This document shows, in pieces, positions 10,401 to 17,704 of a stretch of DNA of 64,000 nt; within the stretch, counting starts at the first letter, position 1, and each line of letters opens with the position of its first letter. This DNA is from Ectobius pallidus. Taxonomy: Eukaryota; Arthropoda; Insecta; Blattodea; Ectobiidae. Both the position numbers and the translations under genes were made by a program. The notes under the pieces are model-generated. The model was not told where the DNA came from. It saw nothing but the letters and a program-made list of their open reading frames with translations, and did no database searches. The DNA is taken from NCBI GenBank assembly GCA_964059195.1, contig CAXKWD010000006.1, forward strand, positions 178,372,825 to 178,436,824, read 5' to 3'.

Positions 10401-13290
10401 AATTAGAAAATAGTAGAAGCTGTATAAATTACATTACAGGGACAAGACTCTGTGGGGTCCGCTCTTGCGTTCTGCTTGTTTGAATTGGCCAGGCATCCAG
10501 ACATTCAAGAGAAAGTTGTGCAAGAATTGGTATCCGTCTTCGGGGATGACAGAAGAGCTCCCACGATGACAGATCTGCGGCAGTTGCAGTACCTCGAGCA
10601 GTGCGTTAAAGAGGCTCTGCGACTCTACCCCAGCGTTCCATTCATCCTCAGGACTCTCAGCGAAGACACAAAAATAGGTATTTATACACATCAAGTTACT
10701 GTGGACTAGTTGGTTATTGGGAGGTTCTAGGTTCAAATCCTGTGGCCGGCCAATTTAACATGAGTATTTTCATGGTTTCCCCAGTTGTACAAGGCAAATG
10801 CCAAATTGGATGTTTACTCATCATCAGTGATCAAATATTGATACATGAAAATGAAGACAATTTACAAAAATCATTATATGTCTTAAATCTGGAGCTTAAC
10901 TTGGAAATCAATTTTTTTTAAACTTATTTTCTGCATATCATAATTGCAATTATAACTGATTAAACGAAAGCATTCTGGCACTTTGTTATATCAGTTTACC
11001 TGATTTTATTATTATTTCATGTTAGCAAGTTCGATATTTATGTGTTCTTAACAAAGTTTATTTGATCTTCGCATAGATTGTTCATCGTGGTAACTCATTA
11101 TTTCTCTGGCTACCCTACAGATTCCACGTTTTACTTGTGTTTACAGGGAAGATGACGGTGCCGGCTGGGTGTGGTATATTGGTGTCGCCGTTCTCAACTC
11201 ATCGCTTGCCTCACATATATCCTGATCCAGACAAGTTCGATCCGGACAGGTTCTTACCAGATCTTGTAGAGTCTCGTCACCCGTACGCTTTCATCCCGTT
11301 CAGCGCTGGCCCTAGAAACTGTATAGGTATGTAAAAACTATGCCATGCTGTTCAAGTACTGAACAAATAATATTTTTATTTACATAGCAGATTTTAAAGC
11401 TATTTTAACCCGTAAGTTATTTTTGGTTGACAGAAATAATTTTTGTGGATTACATAGGTCTGTCTGGTCTCATGATCAACAGTTCATAAATTTCTGGTCA
11501 ATAAATAGTTCTTAATAATTACAGAAATAGCTCCGAAAATATAGTTTATGGGAAAAGAGCATTAATCATATTGTTTACTTACTTACTCAATGGCAATAGA
11601 CAATTCCTCAGCAAGCTAAAGGAATATTTTCTATTTCATGGAACCTGAAGGTTCATTCAACCCTATTCTGTGCTAACTGCATCCAACCAAAATGCAGCAG
11701 ATTGCATGTGAGCTCAAACCTCATTACTGCTGACAGTTTCTGAATGAGGGACTAAGACAACTGCATCAACATGATTTGTTATTTAAATGAGAGACTACTT
11801 ATCTTTTATTAAGTGCAAGAATGGTACTTCATGACGGGAAAATGTTTGTCTGTATGTGCGATATGCTTTATCAGATTTTCATGAAACTTGGTACAGTGCA
11901 CGCCACTTATTGTGATCACTTCCGGATGCAGTTAAACTGATAATATTAACCGATTGATAACAGTAGCCGAAGGAATTAAACGAAGGATATTTATTCATAT
12001 ATAAGACAATACACTACAAAACAGAATTAAAAGCTACTTATTCATAAAATATTACGCAACTGTGAATCACTGAACCACTCATAGGCTAATACAGCAATAG
12101 ACTGCAAGCAACTATTTTATCGACAAAGTTTTTAATTGTTTTTACTTTCCTTTAGGAGTCCATTAACCAATACTCCATACTCAGTTACGAGTTACGGGTG
12201 TTTTTGGAAGTATATACTAATCTGTGGTGAACACCGCGTAGCAAAACATCTAACACCTGTCTGTTCAAATTGTTTCATTTTACAATAGCCATCGTTTTAT
12301 CTCCATAAATGAAAAGCTGCAGCTAAGACCAGCTAAGATCCACTTACAAATATCGGTCTTTGAGGTTGATGAGATCATTGCTTACTGCGTTGGATTTACA
12401 AGGCAGAGGTTTTCCATTGCCTCCTTCATGAACTTTTTGTTCACATAGCATGTCCAAAATAATGCAGATTTTTTTCTGAGTGTCAACGCTTCTAGAATTC
12501 TTTTGGGTTTCATTTCTTCTAAATTGTCTCATTTGCCCCTTTTCTCTCCACAAGACCTTTAGAATCGTTCTTGATGTCCAGAGTTCAAAGACGTCGAATT
12601 TCTTTCTCGCTTTTTCCCTTTTGCTGCCATACATAACTGTTGGGAACACCAGTGTTTCTGCAATTTTACTTTTTGTCATTATTTCAAGAAACTTCCCCCA
12701 TTAGGAGGCTGCCATGACGACAAAGTATAACAGTAGAAACATAGTACATGACAAAATAAAAATTAACATAAAACAAATTAATGAACACACACATTCGATT
12801 CATACACATAAACATGATAATATTATTATATATATGCTAATGAATAAATAAATAAATTAACTGATATAGAGATGGTTACGAAGGATTGCTATTGAACCAC
12901 GTATTGCAGATATGGCCACATCTTGAAGACTTATCCTTTTAAGGCCAATTGAGATGATTTTTCCAAATTGTTCATTGCTATCCTTCTGTTTATTTCTTTA
13001 TAGCAGTATTCATCTTCCTTCTTTAGTTCTGCCGCTCACTACTACATCATATTATAGTGCATAGTGACAATGTGACAATGTGAGGTGTACGAGTATTGTT
13101 TTATGTTGTTCTAACAGGCCACAGATTTGCTATGATGGAGTTGAAGACTGTTATTTCTACAATACTGCGGCATTTCCAGTTATCGAGTATCGCAGGTCAC
13201 GACACAGTTAAACTGTCATACAGGATAACCATGCGTGCCAGTGGAGGCATCTGGATCAAACTCACACCACGGGCATCGCTGCAGAGGTGA
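577..13290 (+). CDS. Cyp4aa1: Cytochrome P450, CYP4 family, CYP4AA1-like (5' partial)
   Basis: A haem-thiolate monooxygenase of the ER membrane, 3' part only. Exons read: 577-667, 3281-3466, 3548-3611, 3680-3705, 5386-5512, 5829-5865, 6762-6874, 10440-10677, 11147-11326, 13118-13290 (TGA), each with AG/GT borders. Landmarks: helix C segment [18 protein letters not shown] (exons 1-2), I-helix AGQDSVG (serine where many CYP4s have threonine), K-helix EALR, FDPDRF (PERF region) and the haem-binding [11 protein letters not shown] whose cysteine is the iron ligand, ending ASGGIWIKL. The I-helix wording and the TMTDL segment match what I know of insect CYP4AA1, a conserved single-copy lineage of poorly known substrate. 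About 410 codons are present; roughly 100 N-terminal residues are upstream. All phases join except exon 4 to exon 5, which is one base out. An intact LINE lies 6 bp after exon 7. Family assignment is firm, subfamily is inference. Confidence 0.9.
668..1430 (+). other. P450 intron sequence, nothing recognised
   Basis: First part of the intron after exon 577-667. I see no coding similarity, tRNA-like boxes or terminal repeats here. Confidence 0.5.
1441..1499. repeat. (ATA)n microsatellite
   Basis: About 19 uninterrupted ATA triplets, preceded by a short CTG run. Other trinucleotide tracts of the same composition occur near 449-470, 19777-19801, 29945-29967, 31418-31440, 55733-55770 and 56552-56578. 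Confidence 0.95.
1644..2907 (-). pseudogene. Non-LTR retrotransposon RT tail, split by a later repeat
   Basis: On the minus strand, 2907-2627 encodes an RT C-terminal segment ([17 protein letters not shown] with MLTVYSLYV at its end), and 1898-1644 continues it ([20 protein letters not shown], then [10 protein letters not shown]). The two halves are the same tail region found at 1-387 and are separated by a repeat of about 730 bp (1899-2626). Catalytic RT motifs are absent, so this is a 5'-truncated copy. It lies antisense in a P450 intron. Confidence 0.75.
1899..2626 (-). repeat. Dispersed ~730-bp repeat family, copy 1
   Basis: Same family as 4442-5166 and 52698-53467, here in reverse. Shared ends are GTGCCCGYGGCTTCGCC-type on one side and TTGAATTGTATAAGAGTAGA on the other; shared internal blocks include the GCGAGAGACGAACATCGCC segment and a second GTGCCCGCGGCTTCGCC motif near the middle. 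No coding capacity was seen. Related fragments with cagtcagtcag and ttttatatata ends occur at 9773-10430 and 31174-31868. The family type (SINE-like or non-autonomous LINE derivative) cannot be settled by eye. Confidence 0.75.
2910..3060 (+). repeat. Short direct repeat in P450 intron
   Basis: A block reading tgttggcttaNatttgttgtt occurs at about 2912-2934 and again at about 3003-3025, roughly 91 bp apart, both followed by tatga. Otherwise nothing recognised between 2910 and the exon at 3281. Confidence 0.6.
3706..4441 (+). other. P450 intron, nothing recognised
   Basis: No coding similarity or repeat boundary seen before the dispersed repeat at 4442. Confidence 0.5.
4442..5166 (+). repeat. 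Dispersed ~730-bp repeat family, copy 2
   Basis: Forward-orientation copy. It begins tactagcaggtgccc at the left and ends ttgaattgtataagagtaga; the internal second 'tcgcccgcc' motif is at about 4853-4876. It is closely similar to 52698-53467 over its whole length. It lies in the intron before P450 exon 5386. Confidence 0.8.
6146..6240 (+). repeat. tRNA-derived SINE fragment
   Basis: An A-box-like tcagttggtagagcatcg and a B-box-like ggttcaattcc lie about 30 bp apart, as in a tRNA-derived SINE head. The cloverleaf is degenerate, so a functional tRNA gene is unlikely. It is in a P450 intron. Confidence 0.6.
6881..9558 (-). mobile_element. 5'-truncated non-LTR retrotransposon (Jockey/CR1 group)
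   Basis: Minus-strand element with a 781-codon open ORF (9534-7189) and a 3' UTR ending in a (TAAA)-type tail that on the plus strand is attatttattta... at 6881-6903. The 3' UTR carries the gccttaactccgccagg block common to insect LINE 3' ends. Upstream of the first methionine the frame closes at 9556-9558, which fits 5' truncation within the endonuclease domain. It lies antisense in a P450 intron; its 3' tail abuts the splice donor of the exon ending at 6874. Origin by target-primed reverse transcription is inference. Confidence 0.88.
7189..9534 (-). CDS. LINE ORF2: endonuclease remnant plus reverse transcriptase
   Basis: 781 residues without a stop. Residues 1-60 match the C-terminal end of an APE-type endonuclease ([16 protein letters not shown], then SAHD). 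The reverse transcriptase spans about residues 270-560: [24 protein letters not shown], motif [12 protein letters not shown] with its catalytic aspartate near 411, [13 protein letters not shown], and the active-site YADDIVLY near 498. The C-terminal region carries the usual [15 protein letters not shown] and [10 protein letters not shown] blocks. In a full element this protein nicks the target and copies the RNA. An intact frame this long suggests a young insertion; missing the front of the endonuclease, it is not autonomous. Clade placement (Jockey versus CR1) is uncertain. Confidence 0.9.
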   Translation of the reverse strand: MCELFQSFDLNILPLNPTHHTCTSETFLDLIVTNNIDKVMTHGQIPAPGISAHDIIYVIYSLQCPKRKSRVITYRDLNHIDETAFLEDAKELPWHRVWHAHSVDEKVDIFNDLVIKLYNEHAPIKTKHTRRPPAPWMTPDIREMMALRDQAYRKFRQNKNDENCQHYKRLRNKTTQMIRNAKVGYINKLVDRNTSPTDLWQGMRSMGIGHTKEQIEHISIPLDRLNEYFTNVMPTSQNITTHFRNDTTDMQTDTNFIGDNFFFSYIMVDDVISALKRIKSKATGVDKISITLINKIAHLIVPTIAHIFNASIMTAKFPSTWKKAYVHPLPKVKIPENPNDYRPINILPALSKALESIIHKQLTNYLNENNLLDSLQSGFRTGHSTTTAVINVIEDIRTAMDESKVSVMTLLDFSKAFDSVNIDLLISKLRRLHLSNNVVNWFCSYLNGRQQCVVLNNMSSSWRAVKAGVPQGSVLGPLLFAIYINDISNNLSHSKYMIYADDIVLYTHSRLDHVNDAIEEINCDLDSISKWAERHDLKLNPRKSQAIIIGLKRQLSKIDVNFLNQVKLNDSIIPYSNTVKYLGIYIDHNLTWDMQVANICKTTFATLHTLYSIKDCLPFQLRKTLVQTLILPHFDYCDVLLTDLNSNLTQRLQRVHNACVRYICNIRKYDHITPSLESLRWVRLRERRYFHCLILLYRILHTSTPSYLSSRFHYLSSYHNLGTRSQLDPLLSMPLYRTTHYSNSFTTTAIRHWNSLPSHLRSCQTTSQFKRHLINLVYNNI
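9773..10430 (+). repeat. Dispersed repeat with GACTGACTGAC end
   Basis: Starts near tatatataaaagaggctttg followed by tgactgactgactgac, the inverse of the end of the repeat at 31174-31868. Its right part (about 10140-10400: the ctttctctaccctcgac, cggtcgtattgc and gaagtcggtaaaaaatt blocks) is shared with 35262-36640, where the same sequence is interrupted by a LINE fragment. This uninterrupted copy therefore gives the empty-site reference. Confidence 0.75.
10678..11146 (+). repeat. Intron with SINE-like fragment and ~130-bp repeat
   Basis: A B-box-like ggttcaaatcc occurs at 10729-10740. The segment at about 10872-11006 (ctggagcttaacttggaaat through gtttacctgattttatta) is repeated at about 46347-46474 in the guanylate kinase intron with scattered substitutions. 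No coding content. Confidence 0.65.
11820..11970 (+). repeat. Repeat fragment with 'tttcatgaaactt' block
   Basis: The block gatatgctttatcagattttcatgaaacttggta (partly shown) is shared with about 45992-46032, both after a tgtctgtatg tract, so this is a dispersed family. Nothing else is recognised in the intron from 11327 to 12330. Confidence 0.6.
12344..12700 (-). pseudogene. Non-LTR RT C-terminal fragment
   Basis: Minus-strand reading [19 protein letters not shown] followed by [17 protein letters not shown] matches the post-catalytic segment of insect non-LTR reverse transcriptases (LVFPVVMYG, then FELWCWRR). A break between the two blocks and the short length mark it as a decayed fragment. 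It lies antisense in the last P450 intron. Confidence 0.75.
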
Positions 13291-13587
13291 CGACTCCTGT
13301 TCTAACTGTACATGTAAACTGAATGTGTGTAATAACAAGGCTTTAAAACTTAGTGCCTGATCGAATATGTTAACAGCAACCGTACTGTATGCGCTAGCTG
13401 CCATATGCTAGTTCACGTGATAGTACACAAACCGGAATACAGGTATAGGAAGACCACAAAATAACTTCTCATTCTCTAAACTCACATTACAAGGATGCAA
13501 GGCGATACTGTACCTACAACCACAAAATAAGACTCGCTTTAGTTTTCCCTTATACACATGATAATATTATTTTACTATACAGACTAC

Positions 13588-13593
13588 AATAAA
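13588..13593 (+). terminator. Candidate P450 polyadenylation signal
   Basis: AATAAA about 300 bp after the P450 stop codon (13288-13290) and just before a MITE at 13608. It is the first canonical signal I see after the stop; use is inference. Confidence 0.45.
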
Positions 13594-13607
13594 TCAATAT
13601 CTTAGTA

Positions 13608-14367
13608 CAGTCGGTCAAATAAAAAACGTCGGGCGGTATTTGATTAAGTATCACGAACGAGCATATGCGCATGTACAGGAAGACTTAAGGTTAGGTTCAC
13701 ACACGCCTCTTGTCTATCCATGCATTTTCTTGATTATTTAGTCAGTTTTGTTCCAAAACGAACATGTATAGAAGGCTGTGGCTATATGTCTCACATCCGC
13801 CATATTCTTGGTTGCAAATTCTTATAATATTAATAATTAATAAATTCGCATGGAATATGATTATTCAAGGAGCATTTTTTAAAGATTTTATTTTATAATA
13901 CCGGTACTTGCAGTGCAAAATCAATAACTTACGTTCAGCTTCTTCCACCGATCTAGCATCGAAATACATGGCCGGCCAGATCCACGATTCCTATGAAAAC
14001 TTCCGGTCGCATTATAGTGAAGTACCCACCTCTTTAAGAAATATGGAACCTTCTCGCTGCTTCAGAGGCCGAAAAATGCAGGTCAATTACAGCCCTAACT
14101 ACATTTTCTCTCAAGCTAGCATTTGTATGTGGTGCGATGACAAAGCAGAATGAATTATGACAATACATTAAGTAGAATATCGTGTATTGCGCTTTCTGCG
14201 TTTTTCATTTTTCCCTCGTTGTTCATTTCTTCCCTCCTGTCGCATGGCCTCATATGTTCCGAATATGACCTGAATTTTATGTTTTTTATAGGAAACTTGT
14301 GAACTAATGCGATAAAACTTTAATTTTAAGTGCATACGAGTCCCGACGTTTTTTATTTGACCGACTG
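13608..14367. mobile_element. TA-flanked MITE, copy A (760 bp)
   Basis: Terminal inverted repeats begin CAGTCGGTCAAATAAAAAAC at both ends, each flanked by TA (13606-13607 and 14368-14369), as in the Tc1/mariner superfamily. A sister copy lies at 46508-47281. The interior has no intact ORF. It lies about 320 bp downstream of the P450 stop codon. Confidence 0.88.
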
Positions 14368-14699
14368 TACAACTTACGGTTATGTTGTTTGCTCAATGTC
14401 TCCTTCCGTATTTCTATTAAGTGCATTACAATGTGTTAAGTGCGTTTTGTGTAAAATAGTCCCTCCCAAATGTTTCAATATATGTTTGCGTTTTAGAACA
14501 CTTTATTTTCGGCATGCTGAACACGTATTATAAATTTATAAACACGCACAATGACAAAGTACACTGTTGACCAATTTGAGAGCCACCATACTACGAGCGC
14601 ATTCACTTCTCAGTACTACTATCAATGACTGTCTTATGAGCCTGCGCAATCACCCCCACCCCCTATACTCAGGTTGTTGGTAACCGGAATCATCTCCCT

Positions 14700-14800
14700 C
14701 TGTGGGTTCGGGCACTAAGTTTTAAAGCCTGGTAATAACATGTTACTGTATGTAGATCCTGTTCTAACCTAACGTGTAAACTGAATGTGTGTAATATTAC
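14700..14800 (+). repeat. Duplicated and partly inverted piece of the P450 3' end
   Basis: tcctgttctaac plus gtaaactgaatgtgtgtaata at 14757-14795 repeats 13295-13334 next to the P450 stop codon in the same orientation. ggcactaagttttaaagcc at 14710-14728 is the reverse complement of 13341-13359. The two sides flank the MITE at 13608-14367. Confidence 0.7.
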
Positions 14801-14834
14801 AGGAATAACATGTGACTGTATACACTGTGTCTTT

Positions 14835-15140
14835 TTAATGGCCGGGCTGGAGATGACTGTTTTGCATTCGCTAACTCATGAGTGATAGTGAGATGCACAA
14901 TGAGTTATAAGCGTGTCTTAAAGAGAGTTTGAATAATGCATCAATTTCATCAATTTTCTTCTCCACTAGAACATTTCTTTTTCGCTTATGTTTAGTGTTT
15001 AGACATTTAACAGTTTCTCACCCTGAAAGTGGAATGTCTACATGATTCAGGTTTTATGTATGATGGTAGGCATTTTAATAAGCTTTCACAATCAAGCGAA
15101 CCATGCGTACATGCGATCTCCAGCCCGGCCTTAAAAACCT
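14835..15140. mobile_element. Foldback/MITE candidate
   Basis: tttttaatggccgggctgga near 14835 and its inverted counterpart tccagcccggccttaaaaac near 15120 form arms of about 22 bp around 260 bp of non-coding DNA. I could not assign a clean target-site duplication. Confidence 0.5.
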
Positions 15141-15649
15141 TTCACTGCTGCTCGTGTGTCCTACTGTTACCCACATCCTGTTCTCTCCACTGTGAGCTGC
15201 CACTTGCAGCTTAATATTACCATATCAGTAGATTGGGATCTGTGTCTATACAGTAGGGTAGGCCATGGAACTATTGACTGTCAATTGTTAGTGTATTGTA
15301 TGGAGTAAATTTCAATTGATATTAATTTAAATGGATACACTTTCTCTTTACAGTCAACATGTTATTTACAAAACTGGGGCAATGCTGGGTCTTTAATGTG
15401 TGTGTATAAACATATATACCATATTTGCCGGCGTATTAGACGCACCGGCCTATAAGAAGGATTTTTAAAGGATAAAACTTAATTACTGATAAAAAAAAAA
15501 TTCTACAGGTACACATATAAAATTATTTTGCCAGTTTTAATCTTAATTAAACAGTTATAAATAATATAACATGATGTAGGCTTTCACGGCCGGTGTCCAT
15601 ATTGTTAAAACTTTCCGGGCTCTGTTGCCGTGGTCCATTGGATTGCTTT

Positions 15650-15690
15650 CCGGACGTTTCGCCCACAACTGCGGCAGGCATCATCAGCGG
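15650..15690 (-). ncRNA. Hammerhead-ribozyme-like motif, Penelope terminus (minus)
   Basis: Mirror of the motif at 17613-17653: CTGATGA (15687-15681), a six-pair stem II, GAAAC (15660-15656) and GTC, with CCG/CGG closing stem I. See the plus-strand copy for the folding argument. Confidence 0.6.
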
Positions 15691-16553
15691 TGAGTTCTGC
15701 TTCGGAGTTTCCTCGGCGAGGTCTTGCTGTCGACTGATATAGCAGCTGGATTTCGGCGCGTATTTATAGACTGTTGGCTGCACATACTCGCACCGTTGCT
15801 TGCAGCTGATTGGTCGGTCGTTGTATCAGCCGTTTCTGGTTGGCTCCCTCTTTCTATTGTACTAGGATCTTCAGATTGGCTGCTAGACTGTTGAATGGCA
15901 TTGATACTGTTTTGTAGTGCCGGATACCACACCTTGTTTAGTTTTAAGCCCTCTTCCTTTCTATTGAAGTTGTTTTTATGTTTATAGATTTCTATTGCCT
16001 CACGTTGTAATCTTGCTTGATAGGTTTTTGTAGTTGCCAAGATTTTAGTTTGGTTGAAGCAGATGTCGTGCTCGTTACCGGAATGTGCATGCTCCGCTAC
16101 TGCAGATTTCTCGACCTGTCCCAGGCGGCAATATCTCTCGTGTTCTTTCAATCTTATATCTATGCTGCGTTTTGACGTACCTACGTATACAGCTCCACAA
16201 GAACAAGGTATCCTGTACACACCGGCAGAAGACAAAGGTTTTCTGATGTCTTTGGCAGAACGTAGTGCATCTCTGAGTTGTAAAGTGGGCTTGAAAACAG
16301 TCTTTACTCCATGTCGCGCCAATAGCCGACCAATGCGATCTGTTACATTCTCAACGTAAGGCAAGAATGCAACGCCCCTCTCTGTCCCACGCTGACTGGA
16401 AGCGGAAGGTCTTCCAATTCTTGGCCGCGCAGCTCTTTTAATTTCCTGCATCGTGTATCCATTAGCCTGAAGTGCGAGGTTTAAATGTTGCATTTCTTCA
16501 GGGAGACGATGCGGTTCACAAATCCGGTTTGCTCTGGTTATAAGAGTTTTCAA
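15684..16553 (-). CDS. Penelope GIY-YIG endonuclease domain
   Basis: 289 residues, no stop. GVYRIPCSCGAVYVGTSKRS (about residues 111-130) holds the GIY and YIG-equivalent motifs with the CxC insertion typical of Penelope enzymes; RLKEHERYCRLG and AEHAHSGNEHDICF follow, then the conserved glutamate region REAIEIYKHKNNFN. It is the C-terminal domain of the Penelope polyprotein and would cut the target for insertion. The frame reads upstream into RT sequence if the SINE at 16646-16953 and one duplication copy are disregarded. The tail after about residue 200 is low-complexity and serine-rich. Confidence 0.88.
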   Translation of the reverse strand: MKTLITRANRICEPHRLPEEMQHLNLALQANGYTMQEIKRAARPRIGRPSASSQRGTERGVAFLPYVENVTDRIGRLLARHGVKTVFKPTLQLRDALRSAKDIRKPLSSAGVYRIPCSCGAVYVGTSKRSIDIRLKEHERYCRLGQVEKSAVAEHAHSGNEHDICFNQTKILATTKTYQARLQREAIEIYKHKNNFNRKEEGLKLNKVWYPALQNSINAIQQSSSQSEDPSTIERGSQPETADTTTDQSAASNGASMCSQQSINTRRNPAAISVDSKTSPRKLRSRTHR

Positions 16554-16645
16554 TACTGCACGTTTTTGGGCCGGGTGATGATTTGACCTCTTATGTAAAT
16601 GACGATCAGTGTGTGTAGGTTTTCGGTATACTGTATGGCCTATAG

Positions 16646-16953
16646 GTCCGCCGGCGTGGTCTTGTGGTTAGCGTCGCTGACTATAGATCCGTCGGCCCGG
16701 GTTCGATTCCCGGTACCTCCTCGGATTTTTCTGAGGTAGGGAGGTCTGGTAGGGGTGCACTCAGCCTCGTGATTCCAAATTGAGGAGCTACTTGATAGTA
16801 GCGGCTCCGGTCATGAAAACCACCAATAACGGCCGTGGGTGTCGGCATGCTGACCACATGCCCCCCAATCCTGCCATCTGCCTACGGGAGATGACGCAGC
16901 GGTCGGGTGGTAGGCCAAGTCCCTCCAGGGATGTAGCGCCACGGAGTTTAGTA
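16646..16953 (+). mobile_element. tRNA-derived SINE with 13-bp target duplication
   Basis: 308 bp flanked by perfect GTATGGCCTATAG copies (16633-16645 and 16954-16966). The head has an A-box-like tggttagcg and a B box GGTTCGATTCC (16700-16710); the body contains gtcggcatgctgaccacatg. Related, more decayed copies are at about 19886-19985 and 26735-26845. It interrupts the RT frame of the Penelope element; the minus-strand ORF reading through 16788 from the RT is a chimera with SINE sequence. Confidence 0.92.
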
Positions 16954-16966
16954 GTATGGCCTATAG

Positions 16967-17290
16967 TTCCGTCACTATTCCTATTAACCAAAACATCCAG
17001 GAATGGAAGTAGTCCATTGTTCTCTTTTTCCATAGTGAATTGGATTCTGGGATGTATACCATTTAGATGGTGCAAAAAATCCGTTAGAGCTTCCTCTCCA
17101 TGACCCCAGACGACAAATGTGTCATCAACAAATCTGTACCAGTTGCGAGGTTTTTGATGATAGCTGTTCAATGCTTTGGTTTCAAAGAATTCCATGTAGA
17201 AATTCGCAACAACAGGACTCAGTGGGCTCCCCATAGCAACACCATTCTTTTGTTCATAGAACCTCTGATCCCATTGAAAGTACGTCGTAA
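16967..17290 (-). pseudogene. Penelope reverse transcriptase, C-terminal part
   Basis: Minus-strand reading EQKNGVAMGSPLSPVVANFY, then WYRFVDDTFVVW (catalytic DD pair) and LPFLDVLVNR are Penelope RT motifs. The frame shifts near 17275 and the 5' part is absent, so this is a truncated enzyme. It continues towards 16632 after the SINE. Confidence 0.82.
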
Positions 17291-17339
17291 CTTAGTTAAT
17301 ACATGTTGAAATAAATGACATATGTCTTCCGAACTTCAA

Positions 17340-17704
17340 TAGAAAGGAAGAGGGCTTAAAACTAAACAAGGTGTGGTATCCGGCACTACAAAACAGTATC
17401 AATGCCATTCAACAGTCTAGCAGCCAATCTGAAGATCCTAGTACAATAGAAAGAGGGAGCCAACCAGAAACGGCTGATACAACGACCAACCAATCAGCTG
17501 CAAGCAACGGTGCGAGTATGTGCAGCCAACAGTCTATAAATACGCGCCGAAATCCAGCTGCTATATCAGTCGACAGCAAGACCTCGCCGAGGAAACTCCG
17601 AAGCAGAACTCACCGCTGATGATGCCTGCCGCAGTTGTGGGCGAAACGTCCGGAAAGCAATCCAATGGACCACGGCAACAGAGCCCGGAAAGTTTTAACA
17701 ATAT
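17340..17704 (+). repeat. Inverted copy of the Penelope 3' end
   Basis: Plus-strand sequence from gaaaggaagagggcttaaaac to ccggaaagttttaacaatat is the reverse complement of 15965-15599 with very few changes, including the last 82 codons of the GIY-YIG ORF. Near identity of the arms suggests formation together with, or shortly after, insertion. Confidence 0.88.
17613..17653 (+). ncRNA. Hammerhead-ribozyme-like motif, Penelope terminus (plus)
   Basis: CTGATGA (17616-17622) and GAAAC (17643-17647) bracket a stem II that pairs GCCTGC with GTGGGC (six pairs, two of them G-T, with one bulged T before the stem). CCG before the core pairs with CGG after GTC (17648-17650). Stem III would be the self-complementary ACGT, which can only form between two molecules. 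Hammerhead motifs are known in Penelope-like elements. Activity is untested. Confidence 0.62.

Larger units (their letters stand above)
15566..17704 (-). mobile_element. Penelope-like retroelement with inverted terminal piece
   Basis: Flanked by a perfect 13-bp duplication AGTTATAAATAAT (15553-15565 and 17705-17717). On the minus strand it encodes part of an RT (about 17290-16967), an interruption by a SINE, and a GIY-YIG endonuclease (16553-15684). The right end (about 17340-17704) is an inverted, nearly identical copy of the GIY-YIG 3' part and terminus (15599-15965). Penelope-like elements are known for such partial inverted or tandem terminal units. The RT is 5'-truncated and frameshifted near 17280. 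Confidence 0.88.

Noticed and set aside
10434..10736. Open frame antisense to P450 exon 10440-10677
   Set aside because: Mirrors a strongly recognised P450 exon.
15547..15783. 78-codon minus ORF at the Penelope end (and its plus twin at 17520-17825)
   Set aside because: Different frame of the GIY-YIG tail and ribozyme region; low-complexity and without motifs.
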